DNA of 64,000 bases from Christensenella sp964438705 (lineage in GTDB: Bacteria; Bacillota; Clostridia; Christensenellales; Christensenellaceae), in contig CAYTKQ010000005.1 in assembly GCA_964438705.1 (NCBI GenBank), forward strand, positions 62,001-126,000, in the 5' to 3' direction. The notes under the pieces were generated by a model. That model saw only the letters and a list, made by a program, of their open reading frames with translations. It did not search any database and was not told where the DNA came from. The position numbers were made by a program, and so were the translations under genes. Below are positions 45,064 through 54,441 of the stretch, piece after piece; the first letter of the stretch is position 1; every line of letters starts with the position of its first letter.

Positions 45064-46395
45064 ATGAAAAAAATTGTATTGGTCGTAATTGCAGTTGTTT
45101 TGGCAGCGGCGACATTTCTCGTTGGATGCGCGCCGAATGAACCTTCTGAGTCCTCCGGTGCTTCGGCTTCTGCAGATGAAAAACCGTCTGAATCTGCGGG
45201 AAACAACAAAGCAAATGCCGGAAATCTTACAGTAGATACCGACCTTGCTGACATGACGTGGGATGATGTCCTCAAAGAGGCGGAAGGACAAACCGTTAAC
45301 TTTTATATGTGGGGCGGAAACACACAAACCAATGATTATGTGGACAACATCATCGGTGGCGAAGCAAAAAAATATGGCGTTACCATCAATCGCGTAGGTG
45401 TATCGGACATCACGGAAGCCATCAACATCATGCTTGGGGAAAAACAGGCGGGAAAAACAGAGGATGGGGAATGCGACCTTTTGTGGATCAACGGTGCCAA
45501 TTTTATGACGGCAAAGCAGGGAGATCTTCTCTTTGGGCCATTCTCCGAAAGCCTTGAAAACGCTAAGTATGTAAATTGGGACGATCCGGCTGTTGGAAAC
45601 GATATGGGCTTTCCTGTAAACGGATATGAGGCTCCGTGGGGCTCTGCGCAATTGCAGATCATCTATGATTCTGAAAGAGTGAGCGAAGAGGAGCTTCCGC
45701 GTAATTTTACGGAATTGATGGAATGGGCAAAAGCCAACCCGGGTCGTTTCACATATACAGCAATCCCCGAGTTCTATGGCACACGTTTCTTGAAGTCGGG
45801 CATCTATGAACTGACCGGTGGATTTGAGCAGTATCAAGATATGGAAATGACATACGAAGATTTTGCTGAAAAGAGCGCGCCTTTCTGGGATTGGCTCGAG
45901 GAGATCAATCCATACCTGTGGCGGGAAGGAACCACCTTTCCCAAAACAATTTCGGATATTGACAAATTGTTCAGCGATAATGAAGTAGACTTTTCCATGA
46001 CGCTTTCGGGCGCAGGAATTTCTGCTCAAATCAACACGGGCGTATATTCAGAAACATCCAAAGTATATGCGATGGATACGTCCATCACAGATACCAATTA
46101 TGTTGCTATCGCTTTTAATTCGGGCAGCAAAGCGGGCGCTATGGTTGCCGCAAACATCATTTGTGAACCTTATGCACAAGCACAAGGCATCACGCTGCAT
46201 GGCGTAAAGCCGGCGATTGACATTTCCCGCTTGGCAGCGGAAGACCAAAAAGCAATTGAGGATGAATGGGCAAAATTACCTGCGGGAACCTATCTCACGA
46301 CAGAAGAATCTGCCCGGACTGCGGCACCGGAAGTGGGCGCACATCTCAATCCATATATTGAGAAAATATGGATGGAAAGAATCAAGATTTCGTAA
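45064..46395 (+). CDS. YnjB-like ABC importer substrate-binding lipoprotein, operon B
   Basis: The 443-residue lipoprotein has lipobox FLVGC (Cys22), a Ser/Glu-rich linker, and a family 1 binding domain from residue ~70. Features shared with YnjB are VNFYMWGGNTQTNDYVD, GECDLLWINGANFMTAK and the PWGSAQLQIIYD hinge region. YnjBCD-type importers have no firmly known substrate. GGAGAG precedes the ATG and a GC-rich stem-loop follows the stop. Confidence 0.88.
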   Translation: MKKIVLVVIAVVLAAATFLVGCAPNEPSESSGASASADEKPSESAGNNKANAGNLTVDTDLADMTWDDVLKEAEGQTVNFYMWGGNTQTNDYVDNIIGGEAKKYGVTINRVGVSDITEAINIMLGEKQAGKTEDGECDLLWINGANFMTAKQGDLLFGPFSESLENAKYVNWDDPAVGNDMGFPVNGYEAPWGSAQLQIIYDSERVSEEELPRNFTELMEWAKANPGRFTYTAIPEFYGTRFLKSGIYELTGGFEQYQDMEMTYEDFAEKSAPFWDWLEEINPYLWREGTTFPKTISDIDKLFSDNEVDFSMTLSGAGISAQINTGVYSETSKVYAMDTSITDTNYVAIAFNSGSKAGAMVAANIICEPYAQAQGITLHGVKPAIDISRLAAEDQKAIEDEWAKLPAGTYLTTEESARTAAPEVGAHLNPYIEKIWMERIKIS

Positions 46396-46422
46396 CCGGA
46401 CCGGCAGAGACCCAATCATGTT

Positions 46423-46460
46423 GCGGGCGGGGCGGTGCGCATTACCCCGTCCCGTCCCGC
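46423..46460 (+). promoter_or_regulatory. GC-rich stem-loop after the operon B binding-protein gene
   Basis: GCGGGCGGGGCGG (46423-46435) can pair, with small bulges, with CCGTCCCGTCCCGC (46447-46460). No T-run follows. It occupies the same place as the stem-loops in operons A and C. Confidence 0.5.
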
Positions 46461-46501
46461 GGATAAAGTGCAATCAAGCATGAGAGAAGAGTGAGGATGC
46501 T

Positions 46502-47371
46502 ATGAAGCAAACACAAAAATGTTGGGCAATGCTTTCCCCGACGATCATCATACTATCGGTGTTTTTTGTGGGAAGTGTTGTTTTTAGCATATTACAGAGC
46601 CTGGGGTTGCTTGGTGTAACCGGAGAATCGACGCTCACGCTGGATGCATATATCAAAATATTAACGGATAAGACATTTTTGACGTCACTCGGATATTCGT
46701 TGTATATAGCGCTTGCTTCCAGCTTTTTATCGATAGCGATTGCAATTTTGATTGCAGTGGCAATTCGAAAAACCTTTATTGGTAAAAAACTAGTCATGTT
46801 CACCTTTCAATTTCCGCTGCCAATCCCCCACATGGTAAGTGCTGTGGCGGTATTGATGATGTTTGCGCAAAGCGGTTTTATGTCAAGGCTTATGAATGCA
46901 TTCGGGCTGGTGGGCTCGCCCTCTGATTTTCCTGAAATCGTAATGTCTGCGGGCGGAGTTGGAATATTGCTATCGTTCCTGTGGAAATTTGTTCCATTTA
47001 TCGGCGTTGCGGTAATCGCAATTTTGCAAACAACGGGTGTTGCGTATGAGGAACAAGCGACGAGTTTGGGCGCGAGCCCGTTTCAGCGATTCCGCCATGT
47101 GCTTGTCCCGTTGGTGTGGCCGGCTGTGTATTCAAACTTCATCTTATTGTTTGCGTATGCGTTCGGTGCGTACGAAGTTCCGTTCCTGCTTGGCGGAACA
47201 TATCCTGAAACGTTATCTGTTGTAGCATTCAGGATGTACAATGATCTGGATTTGGCGCTTAGGCCGCAGGCAATGGCGATGGCAAATATCATCACGATCG
47301 TTGTGCTCATACTCATTTTTGCTTACCGTAAAATTGCGACAAAAGTACAGTATGGAGGGAGAAACTCATGA
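46502..47371 (+). CDS. ABC importer permease 1, operon B
   Basis: The 289-residue protein has about six membrane segments of the spermidine/YnjC permease type. The cytoplasmic EAA loop is EEQATSLGASPFQRFRHVLVPLV (about residues 183-205). It starts after GTGAGGA and overlaps the second permease gene by four bases. Confidence 0.9.
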   Translation: MKQTQKCWAMLSPTIIILSVFFVGSVVFSILQSLGLLGVTGESTLTLDAYIKILTDKTFLTSLGYSLYIALASSFLSIAIAILIAVAIRKTFIGKKLVMFTFQFPLPIPHMVSAVAVLMMFAQSGFMSRLMNAFGLVGSPSDFPEIVMSAGGVGILLSFLWKFVPFIGVAVIAILQTTGVAYEEQATSLGASPFQRFRHVLVPLVWPAVYSNFILLFAYAFGAYEVPFLLGGTYPETLSVVAFRMYNDLDLALRPQAMAMANIITIVVLILIFAYRKIATKVQYGGRNS

Positions 47372-48192
47372 GCAATCTAAAACCAATGCGCATCAAACAG
47401 CATCATGGAGGACGCAATTTGGCGATCGTCATCATCATGCTCTGCGTCATTGTACCGTTTATCCCCATCATACTTTGGTCGTTTAGTTTTCGCTGGCCAT
47501 ATCCCGACATGCTGCCTACGTTTAGCATGCGGGCATGGGAATACGTTTTTTCTCAGCAGAAAATAGTGGGAGCACTGTTTCGCAGCATATTACTTTCGAG
47601 CTCGGTTACGGTGATTTCCTTGATTATCGGCTTTCCCGCAGCGCGTGCTCTAGGTATGTATAAGTTTAAGGGAAAAGGTTTTGCGGATATGTTTATCAAT
47701 CTGCCTGCGATCGTTCCAGTTTTGGCAGTTGCGATGGGAATCCAGATCATTTTTATCAAGATGGGATTGGCAAACACATTTGTAGGCGTTATGCTTATCC
47801 ACCTTGTTCCCACACTGCCATACATGATTTTGAACTTGGTGGGTGTATTTGAAAATTATCAAGTGGAATATGAGCATCAGGCGCGCAGTCTGGGATGCGG
47901 CCCGCTGAAAACAATACTGACGATTACTGTGCCTACAATATTCCCGGGGATTGCGGTAGCGTGTTTGCAATCATTCCTTGTGTCGTGGACACAATACTTG
48001 CTCACACGCATGATCGGCGGTTCCGCTGTAGAAACATTGCCAACATTGCTGTTTTCGTTCTTGACAAGCGGGGATTACGCGGTATCCGCAGCAGTATCCA
48101 TCGTGTTTATCTTGCCGGCAATTGTATTGTTGGTGCTGACATCGAAATATTTGGTCGGTGGTAAAAGAGAATTGGGAGGCAGGGGAGTATAA
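47368..48192 (+). CDS. ABC importer permease 2, operon B
   Basis: The 274-residue protein has about six membrane segments and the EAA loop EHQARSLGCGPLKTILTITVP (trimmed ends, residues ~170-190). It pairs with the preceding permease to form the channel and overlaps the ATPase gene by one base (TAATG). Confidence 0.9.
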   Translation: MSNLKPMRIKQHHGGRNLAIVIIMLCVIVPFIPIILWSFSFRWPYPDMLPTFSMRAWEYVFSQQKIVGALFRSILLSSSVTVISLIIGFPAARALGMYKFKGKGFADMFINLPAIVPVLAVAMGIQIIFIKMGLANTFVGVMLIHLVPTLPYMILNLVGVFENYQVEYEHQARSLGCGPLKTILTITVPTIFPGIAVACLQSFLVSWTQYLLTRMIGGSAVETLPTLLFSFLTSGDYAVSAAVSIVFILPAIVLLVLTSKYLVGGKRELGGRGV

Positions 48193-49256
48193 TGACTGAA
48201 TTGGTGTTGAAAAACATTGTAAAAACGTATCCCGGTGCAACGGAGCCAAGTGTAAAAGATATGAATTTGCACATCAATCCGGGCGAGATGATCGCGTTTT
48301 TAGGGCCGTCGGGCTGTGGAAAATCCACAACATTGAAGATGATCGCAGGCCTTGAGGAACCATCGGAAGGGGATATTCTCTTTAACGGAGAATCCATCAC
48401 GGCGGTGCCGCCGGAAAAGCGTGAGGTCTCCATGGTGTTTCAAAAAGCATTGTTGTTTCCGCACATGAGTGTGGGAGACAACGTGGGCTTCGGATTGAAA
48501 ATGCGCGGAGTGCCCAAAGCAGAGATCAAGAACAGAGTGGAGGAAATGCTCAAGTACGTACAACTTGACGGATATGCAGGCCGTCGTCCGTCTCAGCTTT
48601 CAGGCGGGCAGGAGCAGCGGATATCCCTTGCGCGCGGACTGGTGATCAATCCGAGAGTTTTTTTGCTGGATGAACCGCTTTCTGCGTTGGACGCGAAGCT
48701 CAGGATCGAGATGCGGGAGCTGATTTTAGCCATTCAACGCAAAATGGGGATCACCACCATATTTGTAACGCACGATCAAGAGGAAGCTGTTATGATGGCG
48801 GATCGGATCGCCATGATGTTCAATGGTAAACTCGAGCAGTTCGACAGGCCGGAAATGTTTTATGAGCGTCCGAACTCAAAATGTGTGGCAGATTTCTTCG
48901 GCTGTACCAATTTTATTCGCGGGACGCAAACGGGAAACACCGTAAAAACGCACCTGGGCAGTTTTGTTTTGCCGGATTTGCCATATGACAACCGAGACGT
49001 ATATTTGGTTGTGCGTCCGGAAGCGGTAGAGATCGTTGAAGAAGGAAAAGGGATTCCCGCAGTGATAAAAACCCGGATATTCATGGGTACGAACGTTCGC
49101 TATATCGTGGATATGGGCGGACTGGAATTCCAGTTCACCTTCGATGCCATTTTGAGGCATGTGGAAGGGGATACCATCTATTTACGCCTCACTGAACAGA
49201 GGCTGTGGGCAGTCGCGTATGATGAGGAGGCATGTGATATTGAAGAAGCTAATTGA
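48192..49256 (+). CDS. ABC importer ATPase, operon B
   Basis: The 354-residue ATPase has Walker A GPSGCGKSTT (residue ~38), signature LSGGQEQRISLARGL, Walker B FLLDEPLSALD, the switch His in VTHDQEEA, and a C-terminal TOBE domain (~245-340) typical of PotA/MalK-like subunits. It drives the YnjBC-like permease pair. Confidence 0.94.
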   Translation: MTELVLKNIVKTYPGATEPSVKDMNLHINPGEMIAFLGPSGCGKSTTLKMIAGLEEPSEGDILFNGESITAVPPEKREVSMVFQKALLFPHMSVGDNVGFGLKMRGVPKAEIKNRVEEMLKYVQLDGYAGRRPSQLSGGQEQRISLARGLVINPRVFLLDEPLSALDAKLRIEMRELILAIQRKMGITTIFVTHDQEEAVMMADRIAMMFNGKLEQFDRPEMFYERPNSKCVADFFGCTNFIRGTQTGNTVKTHLGSFVLPDLPYDNRDVYLVVRPEAVEIVEEGKGIPAVIKTRIFMGTNVRYIVDMGGLEFQFTFDAILRHVEGDTIYLRLTEQRLWAVAYDEEACDIEEAN

Positions 49257-50244
49257 CGATCGTCAAACGTTGGTCGCAGATATGCTTGAGGGGTATGTGC
49301 GCGCATACCCGCAGCGCGTGAGGCTAGCGGGAGAAAAGAACAATCTGCTCTGCCGCGCACAAAAAAAAGAGCAGGGTAAGGTGGGTGTGCTGATCGGAAA
49401 TGGCTGCGGACACGAACCGGCGATGATCGACCTCGTAGGCAAGGGGTTGTTCGATGTCAATGTATGCGGGGATATTTTCACTGCCCCCCCTCCTTTTGAA
49501 ATGCTGGAAGGAATTCAGGAAGCGGACTGCGGAGAAGGGGTACTGGTATTGGTTTCCTCTCACCAGGGGGATATTCTTAATGCAAAAATGGCGGTCATGC
49601 TGGCTGAGGCCGAGGGAATCACTGCGAAAATGTTCGTTTTGTATGACGATATTGCGTCCGCACCGCCAGATCAACCCGAGGAAAGAAGAGGAACGGCAGG
49701 GCTGTTTTTCTGCTTTAAAATGATATGTGCCGCTGCAGAGCGCGGATGCAGCTTGGAAGAGTGCATCGACATTGCCCGCAAGGCGCGCGACAGTGTGCGT
49801 ACGTTGTCGGTCGCTGTTTCTGCGGGGACAAACCCTGTGACGAGCAGGCAGACGTTTGAATTACCCGATGATGAAATCGAAGTGGGCATGGGCGTACACG
49901 GCGAGGCAGGACAAGGGCGCATCAAATTACCGACGGCCCGAGAATTGTCTGCATACCTGCTTGAACGCCTGATTGCGGATCGGCCCTACAAAAAAGGTGA
50001 AAAAGTGATGGTGCTCTTAAACAGCATGGGCGCCACCACACGCATGGAGCTCATGATCTTGTTTCGGAACGTTGCCCAATATCTGCGCAATGCGGATATT
50101 GAGCTAGTGCGCTCGTGGGTGGGTATTTATGTGACCACACAGGAAATGGCGGGGTTCGCGCTCTCTCTTTGCGCGGTAGACGACCGGATGCTCGAGTTGT
50201 TCGACGAACCCGCGCAAAGCCCGCTGTTCAATCTTGCGTTTTAG
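49240..50244 (+). CDS. DhaK-like dihydroxyacetone/ketose kinase, substrate-binding subunit
   Basis: The 334-residue protein matches DhaK: LIGNGCGHEPAMIDLVGKG, DVNVCGDIFTAPPPFEML, and the covalent substrate-binding His220 in GMGVHGEAGQ. DhaK binds a short ketose as a hemiaminal for phosphorylation by DhaL. The TTG at 49240 gives the family-typical start MKKLIDD and sits nine bases after GAGGAGG, overlapping the ATPase gene by 17 bases. The matching dhaL lies 4.2 kb away in the same operon. Substrate-loop differences from true DhaK suggest a different ketose. Confidence 0.85.
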   Translation: MKKLIDDRQTLVADMLEGYVRAYPQRVRLAGEKNNLLCRAQKKEQGKVGVLIGNGCGHEPAMIDLVGKGLFDVNVCGDIFTAPPPFEMLEGIQEADCGEGVLVLVSSHQGDILNAKMAVMLAEAEGITAKMFVLYDDIASAPPDQPEERRGTAGLFFCFKMICAAAERGCSLEECIDIARKARDSVRTLSVAVSAGTNPVTSRQTFELPDDEIEVGMGVHGEAGQGRIKLPTARELSAYLLERLIADRPYKKGEKVMVLLNSMGATTRMELMILFRNVAQYLRNADIELVRSWVGIYVTTQEMAGFALSLCAVDDRMLELFDEPAQSPLFNLAF

Positions 50245-50258
50245 TGGAGGGGATTGAT

Positions 50259-51653
50259 ATGCTGCGTATTGGGTTGGTTGGGGTGAATGCGCCTGTCTAC
50301 TATGCGCAGGAGGAAGGCGTTTTACAAAAAAGCATACAAGGATTGTGTGCGCTTGCAAAAAAATTAGGGAATTTTGAATTGGTCGCTTATCCGGAATTGA
50401 TCTGTGAAACGCAGGACGCTCAAAAAGCGATGAGTCATTTCACAGAAAAAGGGATTGATTTTTTGATGATCCAAAACAGTGCACTCAGTCCGGGGGAATG
50501 TTTGAATGTATTGGCGGACACAAATTTGCCGCTGGGAATATGGGCGGTACGTGAACCCACCCAGGAGGGAGACATCCGCCTGCACAGCATGGTATCCATG
50601 AATTTGTATACCAGCATACTCAAGCAGCGCGGAAATGTGATCTATAAATGGTTTTACGGGAATGTGGAAAACGAAATGTTCCAACGCTCCTTCGGGCATA
50701 CCGTGCGCGCGCTGTGCGGAAAAAAAGAGTTGAATGATTCAAAAGTTGCGCTTGTGGGTTCGGTCGCGCCGGGGTTTTATAATTTGGAGCCAGACGAAAG
50801 CTTCCTGCAAGCACAGTATGGGGTTCAGCTTGTCAGAATACCGTTTGATGAGGTGGAGGTACGGACGCGGGCGTTGAGCCATCAGCGTATACAGGAAACG
50901 GCGGAAAATATTTTCCGGGGCAAACTGCAAAGCGGCGTTTCGCATCTGGACGCAGAAAATACGGTGAAAGCATATTGCGCACTTCGAGATTTGCTCGATG
51001 AGTGGGGGATCATGGCAGCGGCTGTTAGTTGCTGGCCCGAGTTTCAGAACAAATTTCAAATGGTTCCCTGTGTGGCATTCACCGCCTTGGGGGAACAAGA
51101 TGGAAAGTTTATCAGCTGCGAAGGAGATGTTGGGGCTGCAATGACGATGGAAGTGATGCACGCCTTTACGGACCGCATGCCCGTCACCTTGGATTTTACT
51201 GCGCTCAAAGAAGATCACAGCGCGTTTTTGCTCTGGCATTGCGGCGTAGGGAGTGCGGATATGGCACCGAAAGGAGAATTGCGTATTATCCCACAGCCGA
51301 TGATGGGAAGAAAAACCAATGAACGTATGGGGATGTCCTACGATTACCGCTTTAGGCATATGCCTGTCACAGTGGCACGATTGAGCGCGCGCAATGAACA
51401 TATATTTGCTTTTTCAGGAGAGATGCAGGATGTGCCGCCGGCCGGATACGACGGAACACGTGGATGGTGCGGGAACTTGGCAATGGACGATGAGCCTGTG
51501 CAGGCGCTCGATATCCTCCAAACAATTGCCCGCAATGGTATAGAGCACCATTTGGTGGTGGGTGGCGGGAAGTGTGAAGCAGCATTTAGCGAATTTGCAT
51601 ATTTTTGCGGAGGACATAAAATAATGAAAACGGCTTTTTGTGAACATTTATGA
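50259..51653 (+). CDS. L-fucose/L-arabinose isomerase-like protein
   Basis: The 464-residue protein has the FucI/AraA fold pattern: an N-terminal Rossmann-like part (MLRIGLVGVNAP), and a C-terminal metal-site signature CEGDVGAAMTMEVMHAF and VTLDFTALKEDHSAF. The Glu and Asp would bind Mn for aldose-ketose isomerisation. It is shorter than true FucI (~590) and resembles the compact uncharacterised group. GGAGGGG precedes the ATG. It would supply a ketose for the DhaK/DhaL pair. Confidence 0.75.
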   Translation: MLRIGLVGVNAPVYYAQEEGVLQKSIQGLCALAKKLGNFELVAYPELICETQDAQKAMSHFTEKGIDFLMIQNSALSPGECLNVLADTNLPLGIWAVREPTQEGDIRLHSMVSMNLYTSILKQRGNVIYKWFYGNVENEMFQRSFGHTVRALCGKKELNDSKVALVGSVAPGFYNLEPDESFLQAQYGVQLVRIPFDEVEVRTRALSHQRIQETAENIFRGKLQSGVSHLDAENTVKAYCALRDLLDEWGIMAAAVSCWPEFQNKFQMVPCVAFTALGEQDGKFISCEGDVGAAMTMEVMHAFTDRMPVTLDFTALKEDHSAFLLWHCGVGSADMAPKGELRIIPQPMMGRKTNERMGMSYDYRFRHMPVTVARLSARNEHIFAFSGEMQDVPPAGYDGTRGWCGNLAMDDEPVQALDILQTIARNGIEHHLVVGGGKCEAAFSEFAYFCGGHKIMKTAFCEHL

Positions 51654-51829
51654 GAAAAGACAGGCCGGGCGCAAATGGGCCATTGCGAATCGGTTGTACA
51701 AAAAATCATGTGATTGCGGACAGAGACCTGCTTGCTCTGTTCATAGCCACATAAAAATAGTATAATATTACGCAACGGATGTGTGGCACATGCGAGCGTA
51801 CGAAAGCAAGTTCTTTTGGAGGTTAAGCA

Positions 51830-52723
51830 ATGCAGCATACAGTTATGGGAAAACAAGGGCATTTGAATCGGTTGTGGGGTGAGGAGCGCGTGTTGCGCGC
51901 GCTCGCGATCGACCACAGAATCGTTTATCAAAATATTTTGGCTGGGTATATGGGAAGAGAACCGTCGGCAGAAGAGATCGTACAGTCAAAGATAGATGTG
52001 ATTCAAAGCCTGAGCGCATATTTTTCTGCGGTGCTGGCAGATCCGCTTTATGGGGGGAGACGATTGCGGGAGTCGGGATCGCTGCGTGCAGACCAAGGCT
52101 TGCTACTCAGCATCGAAGGCAATGATTATAGTACGCAGACATTTGCGGATGATTATTTGATGGAGGGCGTTACGCCGGAATCGATTGCGCAAGCAGGCGG
52201 GGATTGTGTGAAGTTGTTTTTATACTATAATCCGGATTCACCGCTCAAAGAAGTGCAATTAAAAATGATTGGCGAAGTTGCTGAACAATGTTCAAAGACG
52301 GAAATCCCGTTTTTGCTGGAACCGATTTTGTTCGAGTGGGGGCAACCTTATATACAGGAAGAACGCGCAGAGCTGATGCTGCGGACAGTGCGTGAAATGA
52401 ATGGATTCGAGATCGACATTTTGAAGTTGGAGTTTCCGGGCAGCCTTACATCATGGGAGGATGCGGAAAATGCGGAGATTTGCAGGACAGTCACGCGTGA
52501 GGCGGAAATGCCTTGGATTTTACTCTCACAGGGTGTGGATGCAAAGCAGTTGAAACAACAGATCGCTTTTACGGCGGCGGGCGGCGCACAAGGCTTTGCG
52601 ATCGGTAGGACCGTTTGGCAGGACTATCTTGTCTCCGGGCAAAAAGATAAGCGGAGACGTCTTGAAGAGATGATTCATCTTTTTGAGGAATGCTCTAATA
52701 TCGCACTAAAACGCGGTCAGTAA
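51830..52723 (+). CDS. LacD/YihT-like class I ketose-phosphate aldolase
   Basis: The 297-residue protein resembles the tagatose-bisphosphate (LacD) and sulfofructose-phosphate (YihT) aldolase family. It has RALAIDHRIV at the start and the Schiff-base Lys in DCVKLFLYYNPD. PFLLEPILFEW, DILKLEFPG and AAGGAQGFAIGRTVWQD follow. It would split a ketose phosphate into dihydroxyacetone phosphate and an aldehyde. A TATAAT at 51761-51766 in the 176-bp gap upstream may be an internal promoter. TTGGAGG precedes the ATG. Confidence 0.85.
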   Translation: MQHTVMGKQGHLNRLWGEERVLRALAIDHRIVYQNILAGYMGREPSAEEIVQSKIDVIQSLSAYFSAVLADPLYGGRRLRESGSLRADQGLLLSIEGNDYSTQTFADDYLMEGVTPESIAQAGGDCVKLFLYYNPDSPLKEVQLKMIGEVAEQCSKTEIPFLLEPILFEWGQPYIQEERAELMLRTVREMNGFEIDILKLEFPGSLTSWEDAENAEICRTVTREAEMPWILLSQGVDAKQLKQQIAFTAAGGAQGFAIGRTVWQDYLVSGQKDKRRRLEEMIHLFEECSNIALKRGQ

Positions 52724-52738
52724 AAAGGGGGAAGTATC

Positions 52739-53470
52739 ATGGCGAGTCGCGAAAAGCAGAAGCCGATCTATATGGATATCTGCAACGACATCAAAGAAAA
52801 AATTGAAAACGGGGAGTATGTCAAGGGCGGCGCAGTTCCAAGCGAAAGCGAAATTCAAGCAATGTATGGTGTGAGCCGCATAACGGCACGACGTGCATAC
52901 AAAGTGCTCATTGATAAAGGTATTTTGCGTACCATTCAGGGAAAAGGCACTTATGTCAATGATTTGGACTCCCAGGATTGGACGTGGATGCGTCGCTTTA
53001 CCAAGCAGGTACGCGCCATGGGCAGAACGCCCTCAACGAAAATGATCAGTTTTAAAACGATTCCCGCGACTGCGGAAATGGCGAGAAATTTGGAAATCGA
53101 GCAGGGCGAGGCGTGTTACTATCTGAAACGTGTGCGCTATATCGACAATATGCCCGTCTGGCTGACCAAGTCTTACATCCCGGCCGCAGCGGTTGAGGGA
53201 TTATCAAAAGACTATTTTTCTGTGAAAGGGAATGCGCAATCTGTCTATTTTGTGCTACAGCATGATTTTGATATTATAGCATTTTTTTCTGAAGAGCTGA
53301 TGGCTGCGGTACAGGTGACGCAAAAAGACGCACCTTTGCTTGGTCTCGATACGGATAAGCCCGTGATATCGACGGCTTCGATCGGCAGAACGGCGGAAGC
53401 AAAACCCATTATATACGAAGTGACGATCTTCGAGCAGAGTATCAGTAAGAGTCAAAGGATGAGGGACTAA
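52739..53470 (+). CDS. GntR-family (HutC/UTRA) regulator of operon B
   Basis: The 243-residue protein has a GntR winged helix (residues ~8-75; GAVPSESEIQAMYGVSR, then GKGTYVND) and a UTRA ligand domain (~95-240). Such regulators are often repressors relieved by a sugar phosphate. It is inside the operon 15 bases after the aldolase. The TATC-N6-GATA repeats in the operon leader are candidate binding sites. Confidence 0.9.
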   Translation: MASREKQKPIYMDICNDIKEKIENGEYVKGGAVPSESEIQAMYGVSRITARRAYKVLIDKGILRTIQGKGTYVNDLDSQDWTWMRRFTKQVRAMGRTPSTKMISFKTIPATAEMARNLEIEQGEACYYLKRVRYIDNMPVWLTKSYIPAAAVEGLSKDYFSVKGNAQSVYFVLQHDFDIIAFFSEELMAAVQVTQKDAPLLGLDTDKPVISTASIGRTAEAKPIIYEVTIFEQSISKSQRMRD

Positions 53471-53563
53471 ACACAATTCAACATCGAATTTCACAGCTGT
53501 TTTCACCTGTAAACCGTCCTCAGAGCAGGATGGATGCACAATTTAATTGAAAGGAAGGAGCGT

Positions 53564-53602
53564 ATGATGCCGAAAGGCAGCATACGTGCGGGGTTGCTAT
53601 GA
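53564..53602 (+). CDS. 12-residue leader peptide coupled to the isomerase gene
   Basis: ATG at 53564, behind the strong AAGGAAGGAG, encodes MMPKGSIRAGLL and stops at TGA 53600-53602, overlapping the next gene's ATG as ATGA. The next gene has only a weak site of its own. The peptide region also folds into an 11-bp hairpin (53561-53571 with 53576-53586, one mismatch, GAAA loop). Confidence 0.45.
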   Translation: MMPKGSIRAGLL

Positions 53603-54438
53603 TTAAATCAGTTCATCTTTCTATGCTTTGCGACACTTGGAATACCGACATCGCGCCGTTTCTGACCGCTCTTGCGGGAGGCGGATTCGACGGTGTGGAA
53701 CTATCGCTTTTTGAGATGGATACGCAAGGCTTAAAACGTGTCGCGCACGCAATCCAAAATAACGGTCTCAAGCTTTCGTTTGGTACGGGGGTCGGCGCAG
53801 ATACGGACATAAGCAGCACAGATAAAAGGGTACGCATGGCCGGAATCACATATTTAAAGCAGTGCATTGATTATGCGCAGGATTTCGGGGCGGAACACAT
53901 CAACGGTGTGCTATATGCGCCATGGTTTGCGTTTGATTTTGCGCGATTGGAAGAAAGGAGGCAATGGAGCGCGCAAAGCCTGTGTGAGATTGCAGAATAT
54001 GCCTGCGAAAAGGATGTGCTGCTGAATTTAGAAGTGCTCAATCGTTTTGAAAGTGATTTTTTTAATACGCTAGACCAAGGAAGCATGTTTTTGAAAAGGA
54101 TCGATTCGCCCAATGTCCGATTGCTTGCAGATACATTTCACATGAATATTGAGGAAGACGATATTGCCGAGACGCTCTTGACAAATTTTGATGTAGTGGG
54201 CAGCCTGCACGTTTGCGAAAATCATCGCGGCGTTCCGGGGACGGGACACATTCCATGGGAAGATGTGTTGGGAGGGCTCAAAAAGAAGGGCTATGACGGT
54301 TGGCTGACCATAGAAAGCTTTGTGCGGTCAGGAACGCAGGTGGGAAATGCGCTACGCATCTGGAGCACGAGGGGCGAACCGCTTGAGCAGGCGCTGAAAG
54401 GATGCGCGTTTTTGAACGAGGTATGGGAAAGGGTGTAA
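53599..54438 (+). CDS. TIM-barrel sugar isomerase/epimerase (AP-endonuclease-2 family)
   Basis: The 279-residue protein fits the xylose-isomerase-like TIM-barrel family: GFDGVELSLFEMD near the start, HINGVLYAPW, LNLEVLNRFESDF, VRLLADTFHMNIEEDD and GYDGWLTIESFV. The Glu, Asp and His residues would bind a divalent metal. Relatives are tagatose/psicose 3-epimerases and hydroxypyruvate isomerases. It probably adjusts the sugar before phosphorylation. Its translation appears coupled to a short leader peptide. Confidence 0.85.
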   Translation: MIKSVHLSMLCDTWNTDIAPFLTALAGGGFDGVELSLFEMDTQGLKRVAHAIQNNGLKLSFGTGVGADTDISSTDKRVRMAGITYLKQCIDYAQDFGAEHINGVLYAPWFAFDFARLEERRQWSAQSLCEIAEYACEKDVLLNLEVLNRFESDFFNTLDQGSMFLKRIDSPNVRLLADTFHMNIEEDDIAETLLTNFDVVGSLHVCENHRGVPGTGHIPWEDVLGGLKKKGYDGWLTIESFVRSGTQVGNALRIWSTRGEPLEQALKGCAFLNEVWERV

Positions 54439-54441
54439 AAC

